NCBI RefSeq assembly: GCF_902833905.1
Contig: NZ_CADFGP010000005.1
Location: 124,001-188,000 of the forward strand
Reading direction: 5' to 3'
DNA from: Paraburkholderia tuberum STM678
GTDB taxonomy: Bacteria; Pseudomonadota; Gammaproteobacteria; Burkholderiales; Burkholderiaceae
DNA: 64,000 nucleotides
Made by a program: the position numbers and the translations under genes. Below the pieces are notes generated by a model. It was given only the letters and a program-made list of their open reading frames with translations. It was not told the origin of the DNA and did no database searches. This document shows, piece after piece, positions 1-8,615 of this stretch (position 1 is its first letter; the number at the start of each line of letters is the position of its first letter).

Positions 1-166
1 AACCGTGCTCGAAAGCCAGTTGCAGACAGAGCACAACCTGACGATAGTCGGGCAGATCAATTCGATCGTCGAGGAATTTTTTGCAGTCTCTATCGAGCGC
101 CACATCAGCCACCCGGCTGTGGCGATGATCATGGACGCGGCGCGTAGCGAACTGTTCAACGTTTAG
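1..166 (+). CDS. LysR-family transcriptional regulator, C-terminal end (partial)
   Basis: The frame is open from the window edge to a TAG at 164-166 and gives about 54 residues. The ending (ERHISHPAVAMIMDAARSELF) resembles the end of the effector-binding domain of LysR regulators of the NhaR type, where a 'HPAV...AAR..LF' tail is common. The DNA-binding domain lies outside the window, so the target cannot be judged. The family call rests on the tail motif only. Confidence 0.6.
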   Translation, partial: TVLESQLQTEHNLTIVGQINSIVEEFFAVSIERHISHPAVAMIMDAARSELFNV

Positions 167-842
167 CGGGGCCGTTTCCGATGTGAACGCGACGTTCGAA
201 TGTCCTCGTGAGAGGACGTGCCGGTGGGTGGCGATGGCCGCACCCGGCCGGATGGCCACGCACTCGCATAAGCACCACGAATTGAGCAGCGGCGATAAAT
301 GAATAGGCTCCAGCAAAACGGTGGCGTTGGTATCAGGCGGAATGCCAGCAGGCGGAACCCGACTAAGGCGCCGGCGTCGTCCGCGATACAGCTGCGCTGA
401 CGATGATCGCAATGCGATAGTTCCATTGGGCCGATCGCGCCTTGCGAGCCGAGAAATGGAACCGTGCAAAGCTCGCCCATCGACCCTTTATGTCATTCGA
501 CAACAGCTCTTGCCACCGTCTCTTCCTGAAGTACTGCGGTCGTTCGTTCACTACTCTACCAACGGATGTTGGTGGAAAGCCGGCAGTACGCTGTTTCGCG
601 GGTATTGACTGCAGTCGCACAATCGATCTCGCCTTTATCGCGGCGACGTCCCGGCAATTCGTCGCCGCGTTCGCCGGTTGCAACCGACTGAGGGGCCCGA
701 TATGGCAATGCCAGAAAGCGAATTACCCGGCGGCCGCCAAGCTCCGGTGATAGGTAGCGCCCAGCGGTGCGTTGCTATCCGAGCCTTCCAGAACGAATCG
801 AGCGGCATTGTTTTAGGGGCAGTCCGCTAGGCCTTGTCGCGC
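167..842. other. Gene-poor stretch
   Basis: Short ORFs occur on both strands here, but their composition is unlike proteins (rich in Arg, Ser and Cys with no recognisable motif) and none has a convincing ribosome binding site. I see no RNA gene, repeat or IS end. It separates two genes that converge on it, so it may hold termination signals, but no clear hairpin with a T-run was found. Confidence 0.4.
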
Positions 843-1193
843 CTAGAGGCCGCGACCCCGGTAAACCGCATCAAAATCACGGGGACCCCGAGTCGCAATG
901 CGCGCCTGCTGCCTGCGGATGATCGAACGCGCCGCGCGGGCCAGCGCGAGATCGAGTGCGCCGCGCCAGTCTCTTGCGATCGAGGTCACGACGACAGGCG
1001 TCGCATCGGGCGTCTGCACCTGCACCTGGCAGCGTTTGTCGAGTCCGCCGCGCGGGCCGTTGATGTCCGACATGCTGACGGTCGCCTGCGAAATCAGCCA
1101 GTCCATGCGGCGAAACACGAACCGGATGCGTTGGCGCGCGAAGCTGCGCAGACGGACGGCTTCACGGTCGCGGGACTTGAACAGGACTTGCAT
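843..1193 (-). CDS. HPF/RaiA-family ribosome-associated protein
   Basis: A protein of 116 residues. The N-terminus (MQVLFKSRD) and the beta-alpha-beta layout, with a basic C-terminal helix (ALARAARSIIRRQQAR), match short ribosome hibernation/modulation factors that bind the 30S decoding region in stationary phase or stress. The start is set by a near-perfect ribosome site, AAGGAGGTG, just before the ATG at 1193; longer in-frame starts lack one. The protein is basic, as expected for a ribosome binder. It stands alone, 122 bp downstream of a small unknown gene on the same strand. The family is well supported; the exact role (HPF-like or RaiA-like) is not. Confidence 0.8.
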   Translation of the reverse strand: MQVLFKSRDREAVRLRSFARQRIRFVFRRMDWLISQATVSMSDINGPRGGLDKRCQVQVQTPDATPVVVTSIARDWRGALDLALARAARSIIRRQQARIATRGPRDFDAVYRGRGL

Positions 1194-1315
1194 GAGACAC
1201 CTCCTTCGTGGGTACGGCTCAAGAGTACGGTGAGAAGGCGTCGAGGAAAAAGCAGAAATAACGGAAATGCAGCTTCGGAAAAACCGAACCTTCTTTTTCG
1301 TGATCACGAACGCGC

Positions 1316-1639
1316 TCACGCATGCGCCGCACTCAACACCTTTTGCGTCGAAGGATGATGCCGCCCGCGCCGCGACACGATTGCGTGTATTTCCTCCTTC
1401 ACTTCCGGCGAGCGGCCGAGCCAGCGCAAGCCGTGATGCATGGGACCGTTGCGCTCGGCGCCGAACGCCGCGAGCGCAAACACGCCCATGCCGCGCGACG
1501 CGAGGCATTGCGGAAAATGATCGACATGCGTTTTTTGCACCACGGCGGCCGGCCCGTACCAGTCGATCGGCGAAGCGATCAGGCGCTCGCTGGATAGACG
1601 CAGATTCGAGTTGTGCGGCGCGGGCTGGCTGGACAGCAC
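1316..1639 (-). CDS. Hypothetical protein, possibly a fragment
   Basis: An ORF of 107 residues with strongly GC-biased third codon positions, so it was probably translated or was recently part of a gene. I do not recognise the family. The only early start is a GTG at 1639 without a clear ribosome site. The frame continues upstream without a stop to the TAA that ends the diguanylate cyclase gene, so this may be the tail of a gene whose front was lost. Visible stretches include 'SPIDWYGPAAVV' and 'HHGLRWLGRS'. It could also be a short real gene between the cyclase and the ribosome factor. Confidence 0.45.
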   Translation of the reverse strand: MLSSQPAPHNSNLRLSSERLIASPIDWYGPAAVVQKTHVDHFPQCLASRGMGVFALAAFGAERNGPMHHGLRWLGRSPEVKEEIHAIVSRRGRHHPSTQKVLSAAHA

Positions 1640-1669
1640 GAGCAGGGCACCGCGGGGAACCCTGTCCGC

Positions 1670-2737
1670 TTACACGCCGGCACCCGTCTCATCGAAGAAT
1701 GAGGTTTTGTCCGTCCCGTTCGCTTTGGCGCGATACATCGCGCTATCGGCCTGGCGCATCAGGGCGTGTACATCAAGACGTTCGTCCGCGCTATTGGTAC
1801 CGAGCATGCGCACGCCAATGCTGGCCGATACGGCGACGGGATGACCGCCGATCTCTCGAAGCCCATGAAGGATGTCGTGGATACCGTCGGCAATCGCGCG
1901 CGCGCCGGCGTCGTCATGCACGTGGCGGGCGAGCACCGCGAACTCGTCGCCTCCCAGGCGGGCAACCGTATCGCCGCGGCGAATGCGTGTCTGCAGACCG
2001 TTGGCGAAGCACTGCAACAGTTCATCACCCACCGCATGCCCATAAGCGTCATTGACGTACTTGAAGCCGTCGAGATCGATGAACAGCAAGACAGACTGTC
2101 CTTTATCGTCGTCTCGCGCCGCAGTCGCTTTGGCGATCGCCTGCTCGAGGCGAGTGCGGTTGCTGAGTCCTGTCAGAGGGTCCGTCGCAGCCTGCCGTTC
2201 GAGCCGATGCACGAGGGCCATCAAGTACACGGAAGTCGCCGCGATGCTGAGCATGATGCCCAATCCCACCGCGAGGTTTTCTCTCCACCACGGCTCGACG
2301 TGCATCAAAATCACGACGCCTGCAAGCGCAACTGCACATGAAAGTAGCAACGGCCGCTTGCCGTGGCGGCAACCGGCACCCACAAGGAACCAGAACACGA
2401 CCCAGAGCAAGGGCAGCGCCACGCGCCCGCCGAGCGCCAAGGCAGTCATGACAAGCGCCTGGTCTGCAATGGTGGTGACCGTCAATCGAAGGCGCGGCCG
2501 AACTGTCGCGGCGGTCGCGGCTACGTATGTCGCCACGCCGAATACCACGTATGCGAAAACCACGCCCAGAGTGTCATACGCGGCGGCCGTGCGTTGGAGC
2601 GCGGCGACGGCGATATAGCCGATCAACACGACCGTGCCCAGGCATATCCGGAGGAGCGCCTGCTCCTTCTCAGGTTGTCCGCGAAAGACACCTAGAAACG
2701 TTTGCTCATGCCAACGCTGCGCGCCCGGCCGCTCCAT
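1670..2737 (-). CDS. Membrane-bound GGDEF diguanylate cyclase
   Basis: A protein of 355 residues predicted to make cyclic di-GMP from two GTP at the inner membrane. The first ~175 residues form several hydrophobic segments (a sensor-like membrane domain). The second half is a GGDEF domain with 'DPLTGLSNR' at its start, the 'FIDLDGFKYVND' metal-binding stretch and an intact active site 'RLGGDEFAVLA'. An inhibitory I-site (RRGD) lies exactly five residues before GGDEF, so product feedback is likely. No EAL domain follows. The trigger sensed by the membrane part is unknown. The gene is not obviously in an operon; the next ORF downstream starts in the same frame right after its stop. Confidence 0.9.
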   Translation of the reverse strand: MERPGAQRWHEQTFLGVFRGQPEKEQALLRICLGTVVLIGYIAVAALQRTAAAYDTLGVVFAYVVFGVATYVAATAATVRPRLRLTVTTIADQALVMTALALGGRVALPLLWVVFWFLVGAGCRHGKRPLLLSCAVALAGVVILMHVEPWWRENLAVGLGIMLSIAATSVYLMALVHRLERQAATDPLTGLSNRTRLEQAIAKATAARDDDKGQSVLLFIDLDGFKYVNDAYGHAVGDELLQCFANGLQTRIRRGDTVARLGGDEFAVLARHVHDDAGARAIADGIHDILHGLREIGGHPVAVSASIGVRMLGTNSADERLDVHALMRQADSAMYRAKANGTDKTSFFDETGAGV

Positions 2738-2810
2738 GCCGTGTACCCCGTCAATATTGTCTTTTGCAGAGCGGGCATTCTATCGCTTTTGCCGGCGACC
2801 AATGCTTCTT

Positions 2811-2942
2811 GCCGCTCTCTCCGTCTACTCACAGGCCCGGCTTAATGCAGTAGCAAGGCGGCTCAATGAACGCCCTCGGAAAACACTAAACTTCGACGCA
2901 CCAGCTGAGCGATTTCATCAAACTGTTGCATCGACCGGTTGA
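2811..2942 (+). mobile_element. IS30-family transposase, C-terminal remnant
   Basis: In frame from about 2811 to a TGA at 2940-2942, the sequence encodes 'VYSQARLNAVARRLNERPRKTL' followed by a 'F.APAERF...VASTG' ending. This is the typical C-terminus of IS30 transposases (RLN.RPRKTLG..TPAE). The catalytic DDE region is missing: upstream DNA to the diguanylate cyclase start (2738) contains no matching sequence that I can recognise. It is an old insertion scar in the 378-bp gap between the cyclase and the SDR gene. The rest of that gap (2943-3115) holds only the ribosome site of the next gene. Confidence 0.7.
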
Positions 2943-3115
2943 ATCCGCAAGCCAGAACGGCCGAAAGATCGATGAAAGCAAGAGGGCGACTTTCCGGCGA
3001 AGACGCTTTGAAGGGGGCAAACTAGGATGCTTTCCGGCAACGCCTCGCTCGGCGACACCACGCCTCGCAGACGAGGCCGCAACCGGTTCTGCCCCCCCAA
3101 CCGAGGAGTTCCACG

Positions 3116-3862
3116 ATGCCAGCTCATTCGCTCAACTTAAACGATCGCGTCGCCTTGGTGACCGGCGGCTCGCGCGGAATCGGACGCGCCATTTCGATCG
3201 CGCTTGCCTCAGCCGGCGCAGCAGTCGCGGTCAACTATCGGCAACGCGAGAACGACGCGGCCGACGTCGTCGCGGAAATCGAACGCGCCGGAGGCCGCGC
3301 GATAGCGGTATGCGCCGACGTATCGGTCGGAGACGACGTCGAAGCGATGATCGCCGAGGTGGAAAACCGCCTCGGCCTGATCGACGTGCTCGTGAACAAC
3401 GCGGGCACCGCGACGATCGTCGACATCGATGATCTTGTGGAAGCGGAGTTCGATCGAACGCTCGCCGTCAATCTGAAATCGGCGTTTCTCTGCACGCAGG
3501 CAGTGCTGCCCGGCATGCGCGCGAGGCGCTGGGGCCGCATCGTCAACGTCTCGTCGGCCGCCGCCCGCGGCCCCGGCTTGGTTGGCGTTCACTACAACGC
3601 ATCGAAAGCCGGGCTCGAAGGCTTGACGCGCGGCTATGCTGCACGGCTCGCCCGCGAAGGGATCACTGTCAACGCCGTTGCACCGGGACCGATCGACACC
3701 GAAATGGCTGGACCGCTTAAGGCGTCCAACGTCGCAGAAAGGCTGCCCGTCGGGCGCTTGGGCGAAGCGAGCGAGGTCGCGGAGGTCGTGCTGATGGTCG
3801 TCGGCAACGCATTCATCACGGGCCAAACGATCCCCGTCAATGGAGGCGCAAGCTTCATATAG
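3116..3862 (+). CDS. SDR-family oxidoreductase, FabG-like
   Basis: A protein of 248 residues, a classical short-chain dehydrogenase. Visible motifs are the cofactor loop TGGSRGIG (residues ~16-23), the NNAG motif, the catalytic Ser in 'NVSSAA' and the active-site YNASK. It should oxidise or reduce a hydroxy/keto group with NAD(P). The ribosome site GAGGAG precedes the ATG at 3116. It faces the end of the FAH gene (4049) of the neighbouring catabolic operon, so it may supply a dehydrogenase step there, for example on a 2-keto-3-deoxy sugar acid, but this is inference. Generic FabG-like annotation is the safe level. Confidence 0.85.
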   Translation: MPAHSLNLNDRVALVTGGSRGIGRAISIALASAGAAVAVNYRQRENDAADVVAEIERAGGRAIAVCADVSVGDDVEAMIAEVENRLGLIDVLVNNAGTATIVDIDDLVEAEFDRTLAVNLKSAFLCTQAVLPGMRARRWGRIVNVSSAAARGPGLVGVHYNASKAGLEGLTRGYAARLAREGITVNAVAPGPIDTEMAGPLKASNVAERLPVGRLGEASEVAEVVLMVVGNAFITGQTIPVNGGASFI

Positions 3863-4048
3863 ATCCTTGGCCGCATCGCGCGCGGGCAAGATCCGATATG
3901 GGCACCGCTTGGACCACGCAGCCGCAAACGGTCCAGTTTGAGGATGCGTTTAAAGCAGGTTGCTTGAAGTGACGCGACAACTGCGTTGACAGCCGCCGGT
4001 CCGCTGATAGTCAATGAAATATCAGCGGACCCACGGGCAATGGAGCGA

Positions 4049-5236
4049 CTACGACTCCGCTTTCCCGGTATGCCCACGAAGAATGCTGGCGAGCAGTGCG
4101 CCGACCCCAAACTCCCAGGGCGCAATGCGATGCGAATGGTTGACCGTGTTGATGAGCGCACCGAATCGCGGGCTCGATATCGTTACCGTATCGCCGATCT
4201 GATGCGTGAATCCTTGCCCTGGCACGCTACGATCCGCGGTCGGTGCAAACAACGTCCCGAGATAAAGCATCATTCCGTCCGGGTATTGATGGTGAGAGCC
4301 CATCGCTTGCGCAACGAGTTCTGTCGGGTCCCGGCTGATGCGTTTCATGGAGCTAGCCCCTGTCAGAACATATCCATCTGTTCCTTCTACGCGTAGCGAA
4401 AGCTCCGCAGCCCGAACATCATCGAGACCGAATGTACTGTCGAAGAGGCGAATGAACGGGCCAATCGAAGCTGACGCGTTGTTGTCCTTCGCCTTACCGA
4501 GCAGCAGCGCACTCCGGCCTTCGAAATCCCGGAGATTGACGTCGTTCCCAAGCGCGGCGCCGACGATTTCCGCCCGGCTGGTCACCGCCAGCACGATTTC
4601 AGGCTCCGGGTTATTCCACTGCGAATTTTCATGAATTCCGATTTCGCTGCCGGTGCCGACGGCGGACATGGGCTGCGCTTTCGTGAAAATTTCCGCATCG
4701 GGACCGATGCCGACTTCCAGATACTGCGACCACATTCCTTCCTGAATAAGTACGTGGCGCACCGCTTCGGCTTCGGCAGACCCCGGGCGAACGCTTGCGA
4801 GCCGATCGCCCAGTACTGACATGACACGCGCGCGCACTTCGTCGGCCCGGCTCGCGTCGCCTCCCGAGCGCTCCTCGATCACCCGCTCCAGAAGGCTTTC
4901 GACGAACGTCACACCGCTCGCCTTGACCGCCTGAAGGTCACATGGCGCGATGAGCCAAGGAGTCGACGGATCGCGCCGATCGAAGGCGGAATTGGCAAGA
5001 ACCAGGTCCAGTGTCGCAAGTCTCGGCAGGTTCGCAGCGGCCTCCTTCAGCCGAAGGCCGATTCCTGGTTGCTCAAGCAGCGTGCTGGTCGTCAGCGCGA
5101 ACGACGACACATCCACCAGTGCGCCCCCGATAACGGCAACAGGACACGGCGCGCCGATATCGGGGCACCACGCGCGCCCCACGAGCACCGCCTGCTCCAG
5201 ATCGTCAGGCAACGCGGATCGGTCATTCAATGGCAT
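4049..5236 (-). CDS. Fumarylacetoacetate hydrolase-family protein (long form)
   Basis: A protein of 395 residues with the FAH fold in its second half. The metal-binding acidic stretch appears as 'NNPEPEIVLAVTSRAEIVGAALGNDVNLRDFEGRSAL' split across residues ~215-250, including the E.E motif. It is longer than simple FAH hydrolases and resembles the family members that act as 2-keto-3-deoxy-pentonate (or related sugar acid) dehydratases. It is the last gene of the IclR-led operon, 80 bp after the UxaA-type gene, which fits a role in sugar-acid breakdown. The exact substrate is not determined by the sequence. The start has only a weak ribosome site (GGAAAAAG). Confidence 0.8.
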   Translation of the reverse strand: MPLNDRSALPDDLEQAVLVGRAWCPDIGAPCPVAVIGGALVDVSSFALTTSTLLEQPGIGLRLKEAAANLPRLATLDLVLANSAFDRRDPSTPWLIAPCDLQAVKASGVTFVESLLERVIEERSGGDASRADEVRARVMSVLGDRLASVRPGSAEAEAVRHVLIQEGMWSQYLEVGIGPDAEIFTKAQPMSAVGTGSEIGIHENSQWNNPEPEIVLAVTSRAEIVGAALGNDVNLRDFEGRSALLLGKAKDNNASASIGPFIRLFDSTFGLDDVRAAELSLRVEGTDGYVLTGASSMKRISRDPTELVAQAMGSHHQYPDGMMLYLGTLFAPTADRSVPGQGFTHQIGDTVTISSPRFGALINTVNHSHRIAPWEFGVGALLASILRGHTGKAES

Positions 5237-5316
5237 CTAATCTTTTTCCAACCTGGTATGGGTTATTGCTGAGCATCAGTGCGGTGCACGCTCTACTTGT
5301 GCCGGACAACAGCGGC

Positions 5317-6888
5317 TCACATGATTGCGCTGATTTGCCAAGGCACGAATTCGTTTTGCCCGTAACCGTGCTGCTCGCTACGAGAGCGTTTCCCGGAGGC
5401 CACGTCGAGCAGCAGTTGGAACAGCACTGCGCCAAGTTGCTCGATCGTTGTGCTGCCTTCCAGCACTTCTCCGCAGTTCAGGTCCATATCGTCGGACTGA
5501 CGTTGCCACAGCGCGGTGTTTGTCGCGAGCTTTACCGATGGCGAGGGCGCGCAGCCGTAAGCCGAACCGCGTCCCGTCGTAAAGCAGATCAGGTTCGCAC
5601 CGCCGGCAACCTGGCCGGTCGCCGACACCGGATCGTAGCCAGGCGTGTCCATGAACACGAGACCGCGCGCCCTAACCGGCTGGGCGTATTCGTACACCTC
5701 GACCAGGTTCGTGGAGCCTGCCTTTGCGATGCCGCCCAACGATTTCTCGAGGACGGTCGTCAAACCGCCGGCCTTATTGCCCGCCGACGGATTGTTGTTG
5801 ATCTGCGCCCCTTGCCGCTGCGCGTATGCTTCCCACCACCTGATGCGATCGACCAGTTTCTGTCCCACTTGGGGCGTTACCGCGCGGCGGGTCAATAAGT
5901 GCTCGGCGCCATAAATCTCCGGCGTCTCCGAGAGAATCGCGGTACCGCCGTGCCGCACGAGCAAATCGACGGCTGCACCCAGCACAGGATTGGCCGTGAC
6001 GCCCGAATATCCGTCCGACCCACCGCATTGAAGGCCAATGGTGAGATGACTTGCCGAAACCGTTTCCCGCTTAACGTCATTCGCGTCGGGCAACATCTGC
6101 CGAACCAGTTCGATACCTTTTGCAATAGTCAGGGTCGTGCCACCGGTGTCCTGAATCGTGAAGGTTCGCAAGCGGTCGTGTTCCCTGAGCCCCTGGGTTT
6201 CGAGCAGCCGCGAAATCTGATTCGTTTCACAGCCCAGGCCGATAACCAGCACGCCCGCGAAGTTGGGATGGCACGCATAGCCGCCAAGTGTGCGCTGGAG
6301 GATCGCGAGGCCGTCGCCTTCGGAGTCAATAGCGCAACCCGAACCATGGGTGAGCGCGACGACGCCATCGACGTTCGGAAACGCGGCCAACGCTTCAGGA
6401 TGAATGTCACGGCGGAAATAGTCGGAAATGGCTCGCGCGACCGTGGCGGAGCAGTTCACCGAGGTAAGGATGCCGATGTAATTGCGCGTTGCCACGCGGC
6501 CGTCTTCACGCACAATGCCGCGAAATGTCGCCGATTCAGTTGATGGGACAGCGGCACGTACGCCCTGACTGAATGCGTAGTCACGGGCGAATTCGCCCAT
6601 CGCGAGATTATGGGTGTGAACGTGCTGCCCCGCGCGGATCGGCTGACTCGCAAAGCCGATGATCTGGCCATAACGGTGCACCGCTTCACCTTCACCGATG
6701 TCGCGTGTCGCCACTTTGTGACCGGGCGGGATCAATCCCGAGACCGTCACCGCTTCCTCATCCAGCACCGTGCCGGACATGAGCTGATCGAGGGCGATGA
6801 CGACATCGTCAGCGGGATTGAGTCGAATGACGCGAACCGGTCTGGCCGCGGTCGATGCGACGGACTTGCCCGCAACAGGGGACGACAT
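5317..6888 (-). CDS. UxaA-family altronate/galactarate-type dehydratase
   Basis: A protein of 523 residues carrying the N-terminal SAF-like region (residues ~15-95) and the C-terminal UxaA/GarD catalytic region. Family signatures are visible: 'GRVATRNYIGI', 'HGSGCAIDSEGDG', 'GLGCETNQI', 'LQCGGSDGYSGVTANP' and 'INNNPSAGNKAGGLTTVLEKSLGGIAKAG'. These enzymes remove water from hexonates such as altronate or galactarate using iron. The start is the ATG at 6888, chosen because GAAGGAG lies nine bases before it; an upstream in-frame start lacks such a site. It sits between two FAH-family genes and a small alpha/beta-barrel gene in the IclR operon. Its true substrate is open. Confidence 0.85.
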   Translation of the reverse strand: MSSPVAGKSVASTAARPVRVIRLNPADDVVIALDQLMSGTVLDEEAVTVSGLIPPGHKVATRDIGEGEAVHRYGQIIGFASQPIRAGQHVHTHNLAMGEFARDYAFSQGVRAAVPSTESATFRGIVREDGRVATRNYIGILTSVNCSATVARAISDYFRRDIHPEALAAFPNVDGVVALTHGSGCAIDSEGDGLAILQRTLGGYACHPNFAGVLVIGLGCETNQISRLLETQGLREHDRLRTFTIQDTGGTTLTIAKGIELVRQMLPDANDVKRETVSASHLTIGLQCGGSDGYSGVTANPVLGAAVDLLVRHGGTAILSETPEIYGAEHLLTRRAVTPQVGQKLVDRIRWWEAYAQRQGAQINNNPSAGNKAGGLTTVLEKSLGGIAKAGSTNLVEVYEYAQPVRARGLVFMDTPGYDPVSATGQVAGGANLICFTTGRGSAYGCAPSPSVKLATNTALWQRQSDDMDLNCGEVLEGSTTIEQLGAVLFQLLLDVASGKRSRSEQHGYGQNEFVPWQISAIM

Positions 6889-6984
6889 GGAACTACTCCT
6901 TCGTTTCTCAATGCGTAACGACGGTTTCAGGATCGGCTGCACGACGTCGCATTACGCGCGGTGCAGCCGTGTTCAAACGACGTT

Positions 6985-7680
6985 TCAGCCAGCGCTCCAC
7001 GGCGTCTTGCAGCGCGTGTACTCGAGTTGATAGAGCGTGGAGTCCGGCGCAACCGCAGCGGCCCCTGGCAAAGCAGTGAGCCCGGCAAGGAAAGCGTCCA
7101 CTGTTGTGCGGACGTAGTCGGCACGGCATCCTTCGATCATCACGATCCATGTCGGCACCTGGGTGCCTTCCGAACGCGCCTTCTTCTCAGCAGTTTCGAC
7201 CTTGCTGACGGCCTCATCGGCCAGACACAGGTGCACGCCCGTGATCCCTGGCCGGTCGACGAGCGGCGGCAAGACCCGTTGACGCAATCCCTTCACGACA
7301 TCGGCCCGCGCCGCGGAAGGCACGTCGAAGCGCACCGTCATGAGATTGACTCCCTGCCCAACACCTTCCGAATACGCCACATGGCAGATCGAGCGGGCCA
7401 CGCTGCGAAACGAGGCGACGACCTGCTTCGTCCACGGCGTCGGCGAATTGAGCCGAAGCAGGTAGTCCTGCGCGCCGAGCACCTCCACGGTGTCGGCTTC
7501 ATACAGATTGAAGTACTCGGGGCCCGCATCCAGCGCAATGTAGCGCCGCCCGCGCCTGAACCCCGGAATTCCGGCGCGTTCCGGCATGTGCTCGCGGTTG
7601 TGCCACTCGTAGAATTCATCCTTCGCTTCCGGCAGCAGGTCATGCCAGATTGCGACGACGCCCGTTCCAGCAAGGCTCAT
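6985..7680 (-). CDS. Dimeric alpha+beta barrel protein (EthD/DUF4286-like)
   Basis: A protein of 231 residues. The first part 'VAIWHDLLPEAKDEFYEWHNREHMPER' followed by 'PGFRRGRRY' is typical of small ferredoxin-like barrel proteins related to EthD, which often act on or bind small hydroxylated or aromatic compounds. The pattern seems to repeat weakly in the second half ('LMTVRFDVPSAARADVVKGLR'), suggesting two barrel domains. The start ATG at 7680 has a strong ribosome site (AAGGAGGAG). It lies between an FAH hydrolase and the UxaA-type gene, so it probably serves the same catabolic route, though its reaction is unknown. Confidence 0.7.
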   Translation of the reverse strand: MSLAGTGVVAIWHDLLPEAKDEFYEWHNREHMPERAGIPGFRRGRRYIALDAGPEYFNLYEADTVEVLGAQDYLLRLNSPTPWTKQVVASFRSVARSICHVAYSEGVGQGVNLMTVRFDVPSAARADVVKGLRQRVLPPLVDRPGITGVHLCLADEAVSKVETAEKKARSEGTQVPTWIVMIEGCRADYVRTTVDAFLAGLTALPGAAAVAPDSTLYQLEYTRCKTPWSAG

Positions 7681-7708
7681 ATCTCCTCCTTCTACAGATC
7701 GAATCGTT

Positions 7709-8602
7709 TTATCGTGCCAACGGATATTCGCCACGGCCCCATGCCGTGCCAAGCGAATCCGCATACCGCACGACCTTCTGGCTCTGCTCGCCGAGTCCGC
7801 TGCCGCCGAGGCTCATGGTGTCGCCCGCTTTCAGAAAGACGGGCGGCTTCTGACCGAGGCCGACACCGGGAGGCGTCCCGGTAATAATGACGTCGCCAGC
7901 CATCAGTGGCATGAAGCGGCTGAGATACGCCACGATATGCGCGACGTTAAAGATCATCGTGCGTGTGTTGCCCGTCTGACGACGTGTGCCGTTGACGTCG
8001 AGCCACAGGTCGAGCACCTGCGGGTCGGGCACTTCATCACGCGTTACGAGCCACGGGCCGAGCGGCGCAAAAGAGAAGCCGCTTTTGCCCTTGGTCCACT
8101 GGCCTTCGCGTTCGAGCTGATACGCGCGTTCGGAAACGTCATTGGCAAGGCAGTAACCCGCCACATGATCGAGCGCGGCGGCTTCGTCGATCTGCCAGGC
8201 GGGTTTGCCGATCACCACGCCCAGTTCAACCTCCCAATCCAGCTTTTGAGCGTATGCCGGCAAGATAACCGGATCGTTCGGACCGCTGATCGAACCCGTA
8301 TGCTTGTTGAACACGACCGGTTCCCGCGGGATGGGCGTATCGGTTTCAGCGGCATGATCAGAGTAGTTCAGACCAATGCACACGAGGTTACGGACATTGC
8401 CGATACAGGCGCCCAGGCGCGTGCCCGCTTCCACGACGGGCAGGCGATTCAGATCGAGTTCGCTCAGCTTCGCAAGAGCCGCAGGCGAAACAGTCGTTCC
8501 ATCGATGTCGTCGACGATGCCGGTCAGATCGCGGATCGCGCCGCTTGAATCGATGACACCGGGATGCTCCTGACCAGGCTGGCCGAAACGGACGAGACGC
8601 AT
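7709..8602 (-). CDS. Fumarylacetoacetate hydrolase-family hydrolase/isomerase
   Basis: A protein of 297 residues. The FAH catalytic domain is complete: 'CIGLNYSDHAAET' (start of the domain), 'WEVELGVVIG' (metal-binding E.E), 'GYCLANDVSERAYQ', 'KGKSGFSFAPLGPWL' and 'ITGTPPGVG'. Members cleave or isomerise acylpyruvates, such as 2,4-diketo-3-deoxy sugar acids or homoprotocatechuate-pathway intermediates. The start ATG at 8602 follows a GGAG site. It lies 13 bp after the hydratase gene, so the two are co-translated. A diketo-acid hydrolase role is a reasonable inference in this operon; it is not proven by the sequence. Confidence 0.85.
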   Translation of the reverse strand: MRLVRFGQPGQEHPGVIDSSGAIRDLTGIVDDIDGTTVSPAALAKLSELDLNRLPVVEAGTRLGACIGNVRNLVCIGLNYSDHAAETDTPIPREPVVFNKHTGSISGPNDPVILPAYAQKLDWEVELGVVIGKPAWQIDEAAALDHVAGYCLANDVSERAYQLEREGQWTKGKSGFSFAPLGPWLVTRDEVPDPQVLDLWLDVNGTRRQTGNTRTMIFNVAHIVAYLSRFMPLMAGDVIITGTPPGVGLGQKPPVFLKAGDTMSLGGSGLGEQSQKVVRYADSLGTAWGRGEYPLAR

Positions 8603-8615
8603 TTGAAGACTCCTA

